Made by a program: the position numbers and the translations under genes
Assembly (NCBI GenBank): GCA_026724425.1
Contig: JAIUCV010000005.1
Location: 32,957,784 to 33,021,783, forward strand
Length of the DNA stretch: 64,000 nt
Source of the DNA: Erythrophleum ivorense
Taxonomy: Eukaryota > Streptophyta > Magnoliopsida > Fabales > Fabaceae
Reading direction: 5' to 3'
Shown here: in pieces, positions 1 through 11,344 of the stretch
How the letters are laid out: every line of letters starts with the position of its first letter
How positions within the stretch are numbered: the first letter of the stretch is position 1
Notes under the pieces: model-generated
What the model saw: only the letters and a program-made list of their open reading frames with translations
What the model was told of the DNA's origin: nothing
Database searches by the model: none

Positions 1-1190
1 TACTATATTCTTGAGCTATAACAAAGTCTGACCAAATGACCTTTTCTTGACTTGAAATTTTGCATGCAAGTAGATCTTGCCTAGAGATTTTTGGGAAGCC
101 AAATATTAGATCATTTGGAGGTGTGTGGAATTTTCTATGATTTTTCAAAGTTGGTATTAGAATTTCGAATTTGCACCAGTACTGTTCATTTGGTCAGTTA
201 TGAAATTGTGTCATTCGAGGGGCAAACGTGGTCCAATGGCTATAAAATTTTATAAGCAAAAACTAGGAATTCATTGTAGCAACTGGAAGCATCTCATTTG
301 GAGGTCTGAGATAAGAGATATGAATTTTTGAATTTCTGGAACAGCAACAGTAGCGCAGTACGACCTAAGTCACTTTTCTATTGAATTTCAGTGGCTAAAC
401 GTGCTTGCTATGGTCTAAGTATATTTTTACCATTTAACATTCATAGCTTTCCAAATTGGTAGCATTTGCATGGATTAGATTTTTGTGGAATTAATTGGAC
501 ATTTTTGAAGTTTATAGCAGACACTTGTATCAGTACCAGTAGCTGTCCAAACCTTTGCCCCTTTTCACATGTCAAACGCTTTCTGTGTTATGTTTCATGG
601 CCTGGTCATATTTTTGGCATAAATTAGACATGTGTATATTTCTATAATGACCAAGAATTCATGATTTCAATTTTTTTAGAATTAGTTATGAATTCTGAAA
701 CTTCATATCAGTAAACTGAACTAGTGGCCCAGATAGCAGCGACCTCAGTAGCTTTTCAGATGTCAAATGTTCTCCCCTTAAGGATTCATGAGCTGAAATT
801 ATTTTTACCATGTAGTAGACATCCAGAGCTTTCTAGAATGGTAAATTTTGTTAGGTTTCAATTTTTGTGGATTTAGTTATGAATTTCCGAAGTTGTGATA
901 GAAAAACTGAGAATTTGGCCGAAAATAATAGTGTGAGTTGGATGCTCCCCTTTGAATTCCACTAGTTGTGGGCCAACTTTGGTGATGCAAATGAGTTGTA
1001 TGTATGTAATTAAATATGAAAATGTGATGTATGAGCTCATATGGTCTGCATGACACTGAATGAAATTTTCATATGCGATGCAACGCGAAATAAGACATTA
1101 TTTTAATGCCATTTTCCATTCCCTTTTGTGCAATTCATCATGGGAAACTTAGAAATGATAAGAAGTAAGCTATAAATATATGGTGTTACA
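1..1190 (+). repeat. 3' end of a long LTR-like repeat (family R), copy 1
   Basis: This stretch aligns by eye over its whole length with the 3' part of the repeat copy ending at 54286, and its last 170 bases also match 54300-54525. It ends in GGTGTTACA at 1182-1190, an inverted match to the TGTAACAT that starts the two other copies at 46381 and 49636. No long ORF is present. Inside, a phrase with an A/T-rich 'accatgtagtagacatcc...agctttc' core followed by 'ttagttatgaatt' recurs about every 170-200 bases, so the 3' part is itself built of degenerate tandem units. The 5' end lies outside the window. It could be a solo LTR or the LTR of an element further left. Confidence 0.7.
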
Positions 1191-1229
1191 CATTGACCTT
1201 GGTAAGATTGTTAAATAGAGAATCAACAG

Positions 1230-1960
1230 TCACCCAAGCATGGAAGAACCTAAAATTAGGGGATTCAGTAGATAATCCTTAATCTTTTCAAAGGCCTATT
1301 GACAGTTATTATCACATCCTCCTGTGTAATCTTTTTTTAACAACTTGAAAATCATATCACAAGTTGTAGTCAAGATCACAATGAAGCTTACTATGTAGTT
1401 TAACTAACCCAAAAAGCTCTATACTTCTTTTTTTTATTTGAGAAGGTGACATTTCTTAAATGTTTTCACTTTGTTGGGATCTACTTTTATTTCTTTTTGA
1501 TTCACAATGAAGCCCAATAATTTTCCCGTTAGAGCCCCAAAGACATATTTATTGGGGTTCAACTAGAGCTTGTATTTATGTAGCCTTTCAAATAGCTTTC
1601 TAAGGACTACCACATGAATCTTCCTTTCTGTAAATTTAGCCACCATATCATTTACATACACTTGTGTCGTCATAGCCTACTGATAAGTAGCCCAAGCATT
1701 CTTTAATTTGAATGGCATCATTCTATAGCAGTAGGTTCTTCATAATGTTATGAAAGTAATCTTTTCTTTATGATTATACCTCGAGTAACAATCCATGAAT
1801 GAATACCAATGACTTCATGCTGTATTATCAACTAAAATGTCAATGTAGGGCAATGGAAAGTCATCTTTTGGGCTAGCCTTGTTCAGACACCTGTAATTGA
1901 CATACATGTGAACCCTTTCATCATTTTTAGGGATAGGAATAATGTTTGTTAGCCTTGTTC
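1230..1960 (-). pseudogene. Ty3/gypsy reverse transcriptase remnant (Tat-like)
   Basis: Read on the minus strand, 1960 to about 1500 gives a degraded reverse transcriptase: a VNYRCLNKASPKDDFPLPYID segment, then a PFKLKNAWATYQ-like segment where family members have PFGLKNAGATYQ, a VYVNDMVAKF segment where the YVDDM active site should be, and LNPNKYVFG before the RNase H side. Several in-frame stops and frameshifts interrupt it. Phrases of this kind (LNKASPKDDFPLPHID, NPNKC.FGV) are typical of the Tat/Ogre branch of Ty3/gypsy. Further fragments that resemble the start of RNase H are readable down to about 1230. The first aspartate of the active site is Asn here, so it is inactive even apart from the stops. 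The branch assignment is from memory of the family. Confidence 0.65.
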
Positions 1961-2000
1961 AGACACATGTAATCTACATACATTGAAGTAAATAAAAGAT

Positions 2001-5000
2001 GTTGCTCTGAATTAGGTTTTTGCCCTAATTTCAATTATTCTAGTTTTAATATCATTCTTCACAAACAAGCGAAGCCTTAACAAGTACTTTTGATGCTTGC
2101 AATTTGGCCTTAGTAAATGGGTTTGTAAAGTAAATAGATATTAGGCTCAAAAACTAACATACCCATGTCAAGTCTCCCATTAGTCTTTTTTTCCTTTTTC
2201 TTTAACAAGATTTTATACCCAAAATTCATTTAATAAGAGAGAATGTCTCAAGGTCGTAATGTGGTTTAATAAATAAAATTATGGCTTAAGAAAGAAAGGC
2301 GTGAAGGCCCAAACATTCATGTTGATTCACAATGAGAAGTTTACTTTGATAGTCGAGCAATCTTGGCAAGACCTATTGGCCTATGACATTTAGCTCGAGC
2401 TTTTCTTTTAGAGGACCCTTTTCTTTTTTTCAATTCCCATTCAACATAATTCTCTTTTAGCTTCTTTTTTCCCTCTTTGATTGTATGCTAAGGTAAAACT
2501 CTTTTTTGGAAGTTTTTGCTCTTTCAAATTTTATTCCATATGACCTTCCTGTTTGAGATGTTCTTTCTCCTATGACTTTTCTTTTCTTCCTCCAATAATG
2601 CTCCTTTAACATTTACTTTTGCTTTTCAATTTTGTCTTTAAAAGAATCCACTGTAATGCCAAAACTACTTTTTTTAAAATATGGAATTCTCATTGCTTCC
2701 CAAGTTTGATCACTATTGGGTATTTGAAAAATTTCAAAGGCTCAGAGTAATTAGCAATAGTTAAGTAGTATTTGGACAATTGAAAAAACTTGACCCTTTC
2801 TTGATATTTAAATTATCGGCATAAAAATCTATTAAAGACTACCCATCCCAAATGTTCAATGCTTATTGGTGAAAGAAATAAGCATTACTCTTAGCTTGAT
2901 TAAGGTGACTAGAGGTAATTCTTTTGTGATTGGGAAGACAAAGAATGTCTTATATCTTAGGCATAGCTTGCTTGTGGGACATGCATTATATCTTTTTATT
3001 TGATTTTTTTTTTATTAGGGCTTATCATTAGTTTCATATTTTATCCTTTTTTACATCAATTGAATATTTTCATAGAGAGTACCAAATGATTTTTTTTTTT
3101 AGGTTTTTGGTTATTATTGAATCTTAGGAAAGATATGCAAGGAAAAGAGTTATGTTAACATAATTGATGAAATGGATAGATGTATAAGGGGGAAATAGAA
3201 ACACACGACCATTGTATTAATAAAGTTAAAGAAAATAAGGTCCAATGATAGAATCAACTTCTGCTAGCCTTGAACTTTATCTAGATAGAAGGGTATTAAC
3301 CAAACAAGCATTATCTAATTAATATATGGCATGAAATTTCTTTAAGAGTTCAATCATTATGAGATTTTATATTTTATATCCTTTTGCACCTTGCTCGCAA
3401 AGAAGTTTCAAGTTCTTGTTGAGTGCACCATTGCCCTAGGATTAAGTTCACAACCTCATTTTAGTCAATGCCATTTTGGGGATGAAGGTTAGACATTGGT
3501 GAAGGAAATAACTAACTCTTATTAGAGCTAGTCATGTAAAAGTTAAGCAAATAGAAAATGTCCTAATTGAGGTGGTCTATAGTTCTTAAGATGGTCAAGT
3601 TTGATAGGGGTTGATGAATTTAAGATGGATGATTTGAGTTTCTTTGGATTGAAGGATATATGGTGATGGGTAGGTAATAATAAACTGAAGGATATAGTGG
3701 TATGAAATGTTAGGAGATGATAAGCAATATTTTCAAAACCTTTGATAGCTTCCTTTTACCTAATCAATTAGCATGCCTTTACCTCTTGTCCTAAAACCTT
3801 AGCCTTTCATCTTGGCCATTCATGCACATAGCTTTAGGATTTAGATTTTGGTTTAAGTTGATCTTTCAAAAAAAAAAAAAAACCAAGAATCCTATTTTTT
3901 ACAAATGTCAAGATTTTTAACATGAAATGCATTATGACAATACATAGATGCAATTTTATTATGTTGTTTAACATAAGAACTAATCGGTACATTGATTTTG
4001 GTATAAAAATATTTTAAGATGAGGGATCTTTATTTCCTTTAAAGAATCTACTACCCCACAAGGTAAAATAAATTAACCACTAACTCAAGAATAAAATTAG
4101 AACTTTCCCACTCAATATTGCCCTTATGATAACCATTTTTAAATTATTTGATCTTTATTTTCCTCAAAAGCTTATTGCACACAGGGTAAACAAAGTTGAC
4201 AAATCATCCTGTGAAATGTGTCAAATTCCATATGGATGATATCTATGAGAAAGTCTAGCCAATCCATATTTCCTTTAACAATTTGTAAGGTCATTTTTAG
4301 ATCCTTCACTTTCCTATGGGACGTTATTATTTCACAATAAAGAATGAAGTTAACAAAATTGACTTGGCAAAGGATTTCAATTCTTTTGTGAGCAACTCAA
4401 GTTAAACTCCAAACTAGCTCGACTCTTGCAGTCAACTTGAGTCTTTTTTATTTCAGAATTAGACTAGTGACATTATGTCAAAACTTACTATCCTTGTGGA
4501 CATTATCTAAGATTTTTTTTTTCAAATTAATCAATGGATTATTAGCATTAGTTGATATTCCTTACATTTCTTTAGGAGCTTATTGATCCATAAGGAGTTA
4601 TGGCTTATCAATCAACTTGAGAAGGAATGGTCCCTACACAATTAATACTTAAAACTTTGGCTTTGATCATATTTGATAAAAATATGCCAATCTAATGATC
4701 TACTAACATAAGGTATAGACATGATTATTCTAGTCATAGGCATCGTTAGCACACCATTAGGAATAATGTCTTGGTATAGGGAAAGCTTTGTACTTTTCCT
4801 TAAGGTACCTATTGTTCCATGGAAGAAAAAGCAATTGACAATTAATCTGAGAGAAATATGTCTTTCTACACAATTGATGCCTTAAAAAAATGTTATTTCA
4901 AATCTCTTACCAAGACTTGGTATTCATTTGATGGTATACTAATAAATATGCAATTTTAATGGTTAAGATTATGAATGTTACATTATTAGGCTATATCAAA

Positions 5001-5448
5001 TGTCACATAAATCATCCTTTTCCTTAGTAAGCTTATTGCTCTATAGGGAAAAGGATTTTGAGAGAGAAAAGAGTCCTTTCAAGGTTAATGTTAATATAAT
5101 TGGCCTAATTGTTTAAAGAAGCACATCCAACATTATGCACCATTTATTGTTATTTTATTTTTACATATTTTTAGAGAAAAAATGCATGCCAAAAAGGTTT
5201 CCCTTTTAAAGGATTATGATGTGCATGATGATAGTCTTTCGGAGTTAGAAACCCATTAGACAAGGGTCGGCTTTAATTAATGGATTCTTTCATCATGATT
5301 AATGTCTATCTATTGTGCAATGACATTTCATTATCCACTCTAGAAAATAATGACAATGTGACACTTTCCTTATAGGCTTTATTGAATGCATGACATGAAT
5401 GTGATGAGGAAAAATAAAGAAAAATGCTCTTTTTTGTCCTAATACGGG
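2001..5448. other. AT-rich region without recognisable genes
   Basis: No ORF of usable length and no recognisable protein in either strand. The strand composition shifts to T-rich around 2400-2650, and there is a run of about 14 A at 3870. From about 4020 to 5060 a loosely conserved phrase (a 'cct..aaagcttattg..ccata.gg' pattern) recurs at irregular spacing of roughly 125-260 bases, at about 4035, 4157, 4312, 4574, 4800 and 5025. This could be the degenerate tandem-repeat untranslated region that Tat-branch gypsy elements often carry, which would fit the pol remnant to the left, but that link is inference. Confidence 0.4.
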
Positions 5449-5686
5449 TGGGTTAAAAAGGAAACTTCACTGCAGTATTCATAACCTTGCAACGTTCATA
5501 ACCCCCTTCCCCAAAATAATAAATTTTTGTAACCCCTGTAACCTTCTGACCTATGTTAATGCCATGTTTGAACTAAACCCTTCTCATAATAGTATAAATA
5601 GGGCTCTTTACCTTGAGTTGTTCATCAATCAATAAGAATTACAATTTTCTCAAAGTAAGATTTTTCTTTTTTTGGTTTCTGAGACA
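5449..5686 (+). repeat. 5' LTR of the 5449-10162 element
   Basis: Matches 9930-10162 at roughly 85-90 percent by eye. It contains a TATA-type box TATAAATA at 5593-5600 followed by GGGCTC, at the expected position for an LTR promoter, and ends in TGAGACA. The start is chosen at the TG of 5449, which aligns with the TG that follows a purine-rich tract at the 3' LTR. Confidence 0.75.
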
Positions 5687-5689
5687 TTT

Positions 5690-5703
5690 TGGTATAAAAG
5701 CTC
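5690..5703 (+). other. Primer binding site, initiator Met tRNA type
   Basis: TGGTATAAAAGCTC starts three bases after the LTR end. It differs from the usual TGGTATCAGAGC, complementary to the 3' end of plant initiator Met tRNA, at two internal positions. This fixes the + orientation of the element. Confidence 0.65.
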
Positions 5704-6421
5704 GGTTCCCAGATCTTGGAGTCGAGTGAAGTGAGAGGAGTGTCAGAAATTGGCTTGAAAGTGAGGATTTTCAAAGGTTCCACCATTGCCACCTTCAAAA
5801 TCATCGTTTTTGGTCATTTTTCAATCAAACCAATGCTGCCATTGTGCTCAGGAGGTTAAAAAACCTTGAATTGGAGGTTTTCACTATTGATTGCCTCCAC
5901 ATGCACCCATAAGCACCTACGCCAGACATCCAAGCACTGCCCGTGTACTCCACATGTCGACACGCACCATCTAAAGGTTGAAGATGACCACGTTAGCCCT
6001 GAGGTATTTAGTTAACGACACATTAGCCACTCATCAACTAACACGTGTCTATACTACTGCGTAAGCAACGCAATCAGCCTTATGTCTAGTCAACGCCATG
6101 TTATCCAACCATCATCCATCACATGTTCCTATATGCCACATCATCACCTAGTCAGCCAACTTTTCCCATAATTACATTTTGTCCCCAAAACTTTTTGTAA
6201 TTGTATTTCCACCCTTAAACTTTTTAAAATTACATTTGACCCTAAAACTTTTTGTAACTACATTTTCACCCTCTAATCTTTCTTAAATTACATTTTGACT
6301 CCAAAACTTTTTGTAATTACATTTCTACCTCTAGCATTTCTGAAACATTTTCACCCCTTACCCTTCCTCAAATCAAGTTCCATTCCAAAATTTCGCACTT
6401 GTCCTACATTTAGCCTACAAA

Positions 6422-7470
6422 ATGCCTCTAAGACGAAGAATGTTACATGAAGTTGAGATAGAAGAATTGAGATGTCGAGTTCAACTGCTATAGGAGATGG
6501 TAAACGTCCAACGAGCCCAGTTAGAGGAGTGAAGAGAAGTAAGAGAACAGAGAGAGCCAAGGGAGGCTGACTCTGATAACAACAACTCTTCAATGACTGA
6601 TAACTGCCCTTCTCGGAGACAGACATTCTGTAGCAGTGATATTAAAGTGGAAATTCTTGATTTGAAGGGAAACTCTAGCTAGACAAGTTCATAAACTGGC
6701 TTTAAATAGTAGAATGAGTGTTCAAGTATAAAGAGGTGCCAGAGGAACAAAAAGTAAAGATCGTCACCATCAATTTTAAGAAGCATACCTCCATATGGTA
6801 AGAAAATCTTAAGAAGAAGTGTGAGCATGAAGGGAAAAGCAAGATTCGAACGTGGAATAAGATGTGGTGTGAGCTCACCTAGAAGTTCATACTAAAACAT
6901 TACTATCAAGATAGTTTCATCCAACTGTAGAATCTCTGCCAAAAGTCCCTATTCGTAAGGGAATATACCAAGGAATTTGAAAAGCTTATGATAAATTGTG
7001 ACATCCAGGAAAAGAAAGAGTAGACAATATCTTGCTACCTTGGTGGGTGGAACATTAACATTGCCTATCTTATCCAACTTCAACAATACTGGACTCTAGA
7101 CGACGTCATTTGTCTAGCCATTCGTGTTAAGACGTGTTAAGAAGCAATCAACCAGAAGGTCCTTATACCAACTATCTTTATGTACCAAGAATGCTTTCAA
7201 TGGCCGCAAGGCACAAGTTTAGCAACCCAGCTCTTTAAGCAAGCCTTTACTGAAAATTGCTAAGGAATCTAGTTTTAAAGCACCTAAGTGCTTTAAATGC
7301 TAGGGATTCGATCACATAGCTTTGGAGTGTCTCAACCACAAGGTTGTCACCATTATTGAAGGGGAAGCTTATGCAATATTTGAAGAAGAAGAAAAGTCCA
7401 TACTTGATGACAAAGAGCCAGTATTTGATGAAGTCATGCCCGCCAACCATGGTGAAACACTGATGATTAG
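6422..7470 (+). pseudogene. Degraded gag of the 5449-10162 element
   Basis: The likely start is the ATG at 6422 (MPLRRRMLHEVEIEEL). The reading frame is soon broken by TAG codons, for example after VQLL, and later by frameshifts, so no ORF longer than about 60 codons survives. Near the end, 7280-7330 encodes a CCHC zinc knuckle, C-x2-C-x4-H-x4-C, in which the residue after the second Cys is a TAG stop where Gln is usual. Gag would form the virus-like particle and the knuckle would bind the element RNA. The gene is dead. Confidence 0.6.
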
Positions 7471-7477
7471 GTAAAGC

Positions 7478-7922
7478 TTGCACACAGCGCAAGCAAAAGA
7501 GAACCTGTGGCTATGTCATAATATCTTTTACACCTGCTATACTACCCCAGGCAAAGTATGTGATGTAATCATTGACAATGGAAGCTGTGAGAATGTAGTA
7601 TCTAACTTCATGGTAGAAAAGCCGAGCCTGTCTACTCAAGCTCATCTATGTCTATACAAGTTACAGCGGCTCAACTAGGGGAGTGAGATAAAAGTTTATA
7701 AATGATGCCTTGTTTCTTTTCCAATTAGCAAGAAGTATCAAGATGAAGAATGGTGTGATATTGATCCCATGGATGCCTGCTATCTTTTTCTAGGAAGACC
7801 CTGGCAATATGATCGTTGTACCTTGTACAATGGTCATGCAAACACCTACTCCTTCATGAAAGATGGTGTAAAGATTAAGTTGGCACCATTGTCACTTAGT
7901 GAGTTCAGCAAGAACCAATAGG
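7478..7922 (+). pseudogene. Aspartic protease region of the same element
   Basis: Encodes a retropepsin-like segment: IIDNGSCENVVS at about 7568-7600, where the usual D-T/S-G active site is D-N-G-S, followed after a TAG stop and a small frame change by the IDPMDACYLFLGRPWQYDR block typical of gypsy proteases. It then breaks off at about 7920, where the sequence jumps directly to the very end of the reverse transcriptase. The domain would cleave the Gag-Pol polyprotein in an intact element. Confidence 0.6.
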
Positions 7923-8690
7923 AGCACTTAGAGCATCTATGGCAAGTATTACAAACTCTGCGAGAGCAAAAACTCTAGGCCAACTTGAAAAAGTGCACTT
8001 TTTGATCACTGAAGTCATTTTTCTAGGTTTTATCATCACTGCAAAAGGTGTTCAAGTTGACCTAAGCAAAATTGAAGCCATTAACAACTAGCCAATTCTG
8101 AAATCTGTCCATAAAGTCAAAAGCTTCCATGGCTTAGCTCCCTTCTACAAGAGATTCATTAGAAACTTCAGCCCCATTGCTACACCATTTACAGATTGCA
8201 TCAAAGAAGATAAGTTCCAATGGACAGAGTAAGCTCAGAATAGCTTTGAAGAATTTAATAAGCATTTCACAAAAGTTCTTGTGTTAGCCTTTTTAAACTT
8301 TGACCAAGTGTTCGAGGTCAATTGTGATGCCTCTAACACTGGAATTGCTATTATTCTAAGTCAAGAAGAACATCCAATTGCCTTCTTCAGCAAAAAACTC
8401 AATGACACCAAGCTCAAATACTCTACCTGCGACAAAGAATTTTATGTCATTGTCTGAGCTTTGCAACACCGAAGCCACTATCTGCTGAATACAGAATTCA
8501 TCCTTTATTCTGATTATGAAGCCCTTAAGTATTTTAATTCTCAACAGAAGATTAGCTGCCAACATGCCGCTTGGAGCGAGACCTTGCAGTCTTACCCATT
8601 CCTACTTAAGCACAAGGCTGGAACTTTGAATCCAGTAGCTGTCGTTGTCATGCTTTGCTATCTACTATTGAAGCCAAAGTTATTGGCTTT
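7923..8690 (+). pseudogene. Reverse transcriptase tail and RNase H of the same element
   Basis: Starts within the last helix of the reverse transcriptase (HLEHLWQVLQTLREQKL) and continues through the connection (GVQVD.SKIEAINN) into RNase H: FEVNCDASNTGIAIILSQEEHPIAFFS with the first catalytic Asp, YSTCDKEFYVIV, and HYLLNTEFILYSDYEALKYF. A TAG interrupts the Trp of the 'NWPIP' position, another the Gln of 'TEEAQ', and a TGA the Arg before ALQH. All the stops I checked are one C-to-T or G-to-A step from the expected codon. The whole palm of the reverse transcriptase, including YVDD, is missing upstream. Confidence 0.7.
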
Positions 8691-8799
8691 GAAACCATTA
8701 AAGAATTGTACCAGGATGACCTTAATTTCTGTGAAGCATGGAGTGCCACCAAAGATCTGCCTTCCTAGCAATACTATAGGCATAAAGGGTTTCTATTCT

Positions 8800-9930
8800 G
8801 AGAGAAAGCCTTATGCATCCTTCGATGCTCATTGTGAAAGGCAATAATCTGGGAGGCCTATGATGGTGGATTGGCAAGTCACTTTGGTTGAGACAAAATT
8901 GTAGCCTTAGTAAAAGAAAATTTCTATTAGCCAATGCTTGAACAAGACGTAAAAAGACATATACAATAGTGCAGAACTTATCATTTCGCTAAATCTAAAA
9001 GCCAAAACATTAGGATGTACATGTCTCTCCTAGGTCTAATAGCACATTGGGAAGATATAAGCATGGATTTTGTTCTTGAACTACCTCAGACAAAAAGACT
9101 CTATAATGGTAGTTGTAGATAGATTTTCGAAAATGGCTCACTTTATCTCATGTCAAAAGACAAATGATGTTGTTCAAGTTACAAATTTATACTTCAAAGA
9201 GATTGTTTATCTTCATAGCATTCTGAAAACTATCACTTTTGATTAGGATGTCAAGTTCTTAAGCCACTTTTAGAAGACTTTATGGAATAAAATAGGAACT
9301 AAGCTTCAATTCAATAGTGCTAGCCATTCCCAAATGAACGAACAAACTGAAGCCATTAACAAAATTTTAGGATATCTACTCCGAAGCTTTGTTGGGAAGA
9401 ATCTGAAGCAGTGGGACCTTATCCTTACGCAGTTTGAGTTCACCTACAACAACTCAACTAGTCAACCTATCGGAAAATGCCTATTCAAGGTGGTTTATGG
9501 TGCTTGTCCACTTAGTCCATTAGACTTGACCCCTTCATCTTATAGTTGACAATACAACTGTGATGCAGACTAAAGGGCCAAGGAGATTAAGAAGCTGCAT
9601 GAATAAGTCTGAGAGTGGATCCAAAAGAAAAACTTGAGATACAAGGCTTACCATAACAAGCATTGGAGACAGCAGACTTTCAAAGTAGGAGACTTGGTAT
9701 GGATACACTTGCAGAAGGAACGATTTCCAAACCAGCGAAATGCCAAGTTATCACCTAGAGCTGATGGTCTGTTCAAGGTTGTGCAAAAGATCAACAAAAA
9801 TGCTTACAAAATCGAGTTGCCAAGTGCTTATGGAGGCTCTGCTACCTTCAATGTTGTTGACCTATCACCATACTTTAAAGATGATGTAGAGTTTGACTCA
9901 AGGGCGAGTCCTGTCCTACCTAGGGAGGAT
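8800..9930 (+). pseudogene. Integrase of the same element
   Basis: The zinc-binding N-terminal part is readable around 8815-9000 (a GGLASHFG-like stretch, then VKENFYWPMLEQDVKRHI with several stops). The catalytic core follows: a D in [11 protein letters not shown] near 9067, a second D in TFD.DVKFLSHF near 9240 with a stop inside, and the E in EQTEAINKILGYLLRSFVGK near 9345, so the D,D,E triad is still recognisable. The C-terminal domain at 9634-9930 is open (RYKAYHNKHWRQQTFKVGDLVWIHLQ). The integrase would insert the cDNA copy. Stops and frame changes make it inactive. Confidence 0.75.
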
Positions 9931-10162
9931 GAAACGAAAACTTCACTGCAACATTCATACCCTTGCAACATTCATAATCCCCTTCCCCAAAATAATAAAT
10001 TTTTGTAACCCCCGTAACCTCTTCATCTATGTTAATGCCATGTCTAAACTGAAGCCTTCTCACTGTAGTATAAATAAGGCTTCTTACCTTGAGTTGTTCA
10101 TCAATCAATAAGAATTACAATTTTCTCAAAGTAAAAGTTTTCTCTCTTTAGTTTCTGAGACA
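9930..10162 (+). repeat. 3' LTR of the 5449-10162 element
   Basis: Follows the purine tract 'tagggagga' at 9921-9929, which serves as polypurine tract. A TATA-type box TATAAATA sits at 10069-10076 and the repeat ends in TGAGACA, as in the 5' copy. Confidence 0.75.
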
Positions 10163-11008
10163 TAAACCCTAAGTTGAGGTCACAATTTATAAAAGTTTGG
10201 CTCTAACTATTTGGGAAGCAACTATAGCTTGTCTATTAGTGTAGGGATTTCAAGGTAGGTTTATGATCTATAAAAGCATTGGTCCCTAGATTGCCCCAAT
10301 CATAAAATGAGGATCTTGCTATATAAATATGACCTTAAGAAGAAAATAATCCTAGATAGGTCAAACCTATATAACAAGGTATAATTTATGTGAGGTCTTT
10401 ATGATAGCGTTAGGAAGCATAAAACTTCATAGAAAAATCAATATAAATATATGCTAACCTATGGTACACTCAGACCTAGGTATAGGGCCTATTACATATG
10501 TGAGGTAATTGTGTATCAGTGATGTGTGTGAAGAGAGTAGTCATGCCTTTGATCTTATGGACTATCTAACCCTCATCTACTAAGCAGATTAGCAGAATAA
10601 AGAAAGTAAAACATATATATAGATATAGAATAAAAAGAGTAAAGCATATAAATATAGTCATCTAATTTAAAGTTTTAGTCCACATGTTATCTATCCTAAC
10701 ACATGTTATATACACAATTAGTGAAATAAATGAAGCAAACAAATATGTGAAAAACATGTTATCTAGCCTAAGCATGTGAAGCAAACAATACATAAAAGGA
10801 GAATCAAAATAAAGAGAATGCTATATTATTTTACATAGTTAACTTAAAAGGGCTTGACTTTCAAACCATTTCCTCGTCAAGCAAAGGATTCCTCTGAACC
10901 CTATTTGCTCACAGTCATAGACATGTCTTCAAGCTTCCTCACTTGGCTACCACTCGTACCGAATCTAGTAGTACTCAGAGAGACATGTGATACAGAAGCT
11001 ACATATCC
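10163..11008. other. AT-rich region without recognisable genes
   Basis: No coding signal or element structure that I can name. A short phrase around 'acatgttatct..cctaa' occurs at about 10684 and 10757, which is weak. The region may be old host intergenic DNA. Confidence 0.4.
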
Positions 11009-11344
11009 TTGCCAATGAAGAGGAAGGGAAAGAGAATCATAAATGAGAACGGTGACACACTTGGCTTAGAGAGAGAACTAGCCATGATGGTGGTAATGGA
11101 TGTACTAGCCATCGTTGCGAAAGAAGGGAAGAGAAGGCTTCTACAGCAACCACCACCCTTGCCTCTCGTGTCTCTCTTCTCGATTTTAATTGCTAGTGCC
11201 TCTGCATGTTACTTTTGCGGGCTCGTGATGCTTTTGGAAACACCTCTAGATAACTCAAAAAAGATAGGAGTATATCCGTCTATAGAGATAGACCCACGAT
11301 TCTCGTACGTAGAATGGTCTCTCCACCATCTAGATAATTTTTAA
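11009..11344 (+). CDS. Short ORF of unknown status (111 codons)
   Basis: An uninterrupted ATG-to-TAA frame encoding a basic N-terminus (MPMKRKGKRIINENGD), a proline stretch near residue 49 and one hydrophobic segment at about residues 53-74 (LVSLFSILIASASACYFCGLVMLL) that could span a membrane. I do not recognise the protein. No partner gene, promoter or splice context supports it, and it is bounded by A/T-rich DNA. It could be a fragment of a host exon or chance. Confidence 0.15.
   Translation: MPMKRKGKRIINENGDTLGLERELAMMVVMDVLAIVAKEGKRRLLQQPPPLPLVSLFSILIASASACYFCGLVMLLETPLDNSKKIGVYPSIEIDPRFSYVEWSLHHLDNF

Larger units (their letters stand above)
5449..10162 (+). mobile_element. Ty3/gypsy element with short LTRs, internally deleted
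   Basis: A complete-looking element of about 4.7 kb bounded by two direct repeats of about 235 bases. The order is LTR, primer site, gag, protease, (reverse transcriptase mostly missing), RNase H, integrase, LTR, which is the gypsy order. The integrase C-terminal part at 9634-9900 has the RFP..R..KL.PRADGLFKVV...NAYKIELP pattern of chromovirus-type elements. All coding parts carry stops and frameshifts. I could not find a matching target-site duplication: the left flank ends in 'acggg' and the right flank starts with 'taaac', so one end may be wrongly placed or altered. Confidence 0.8.
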
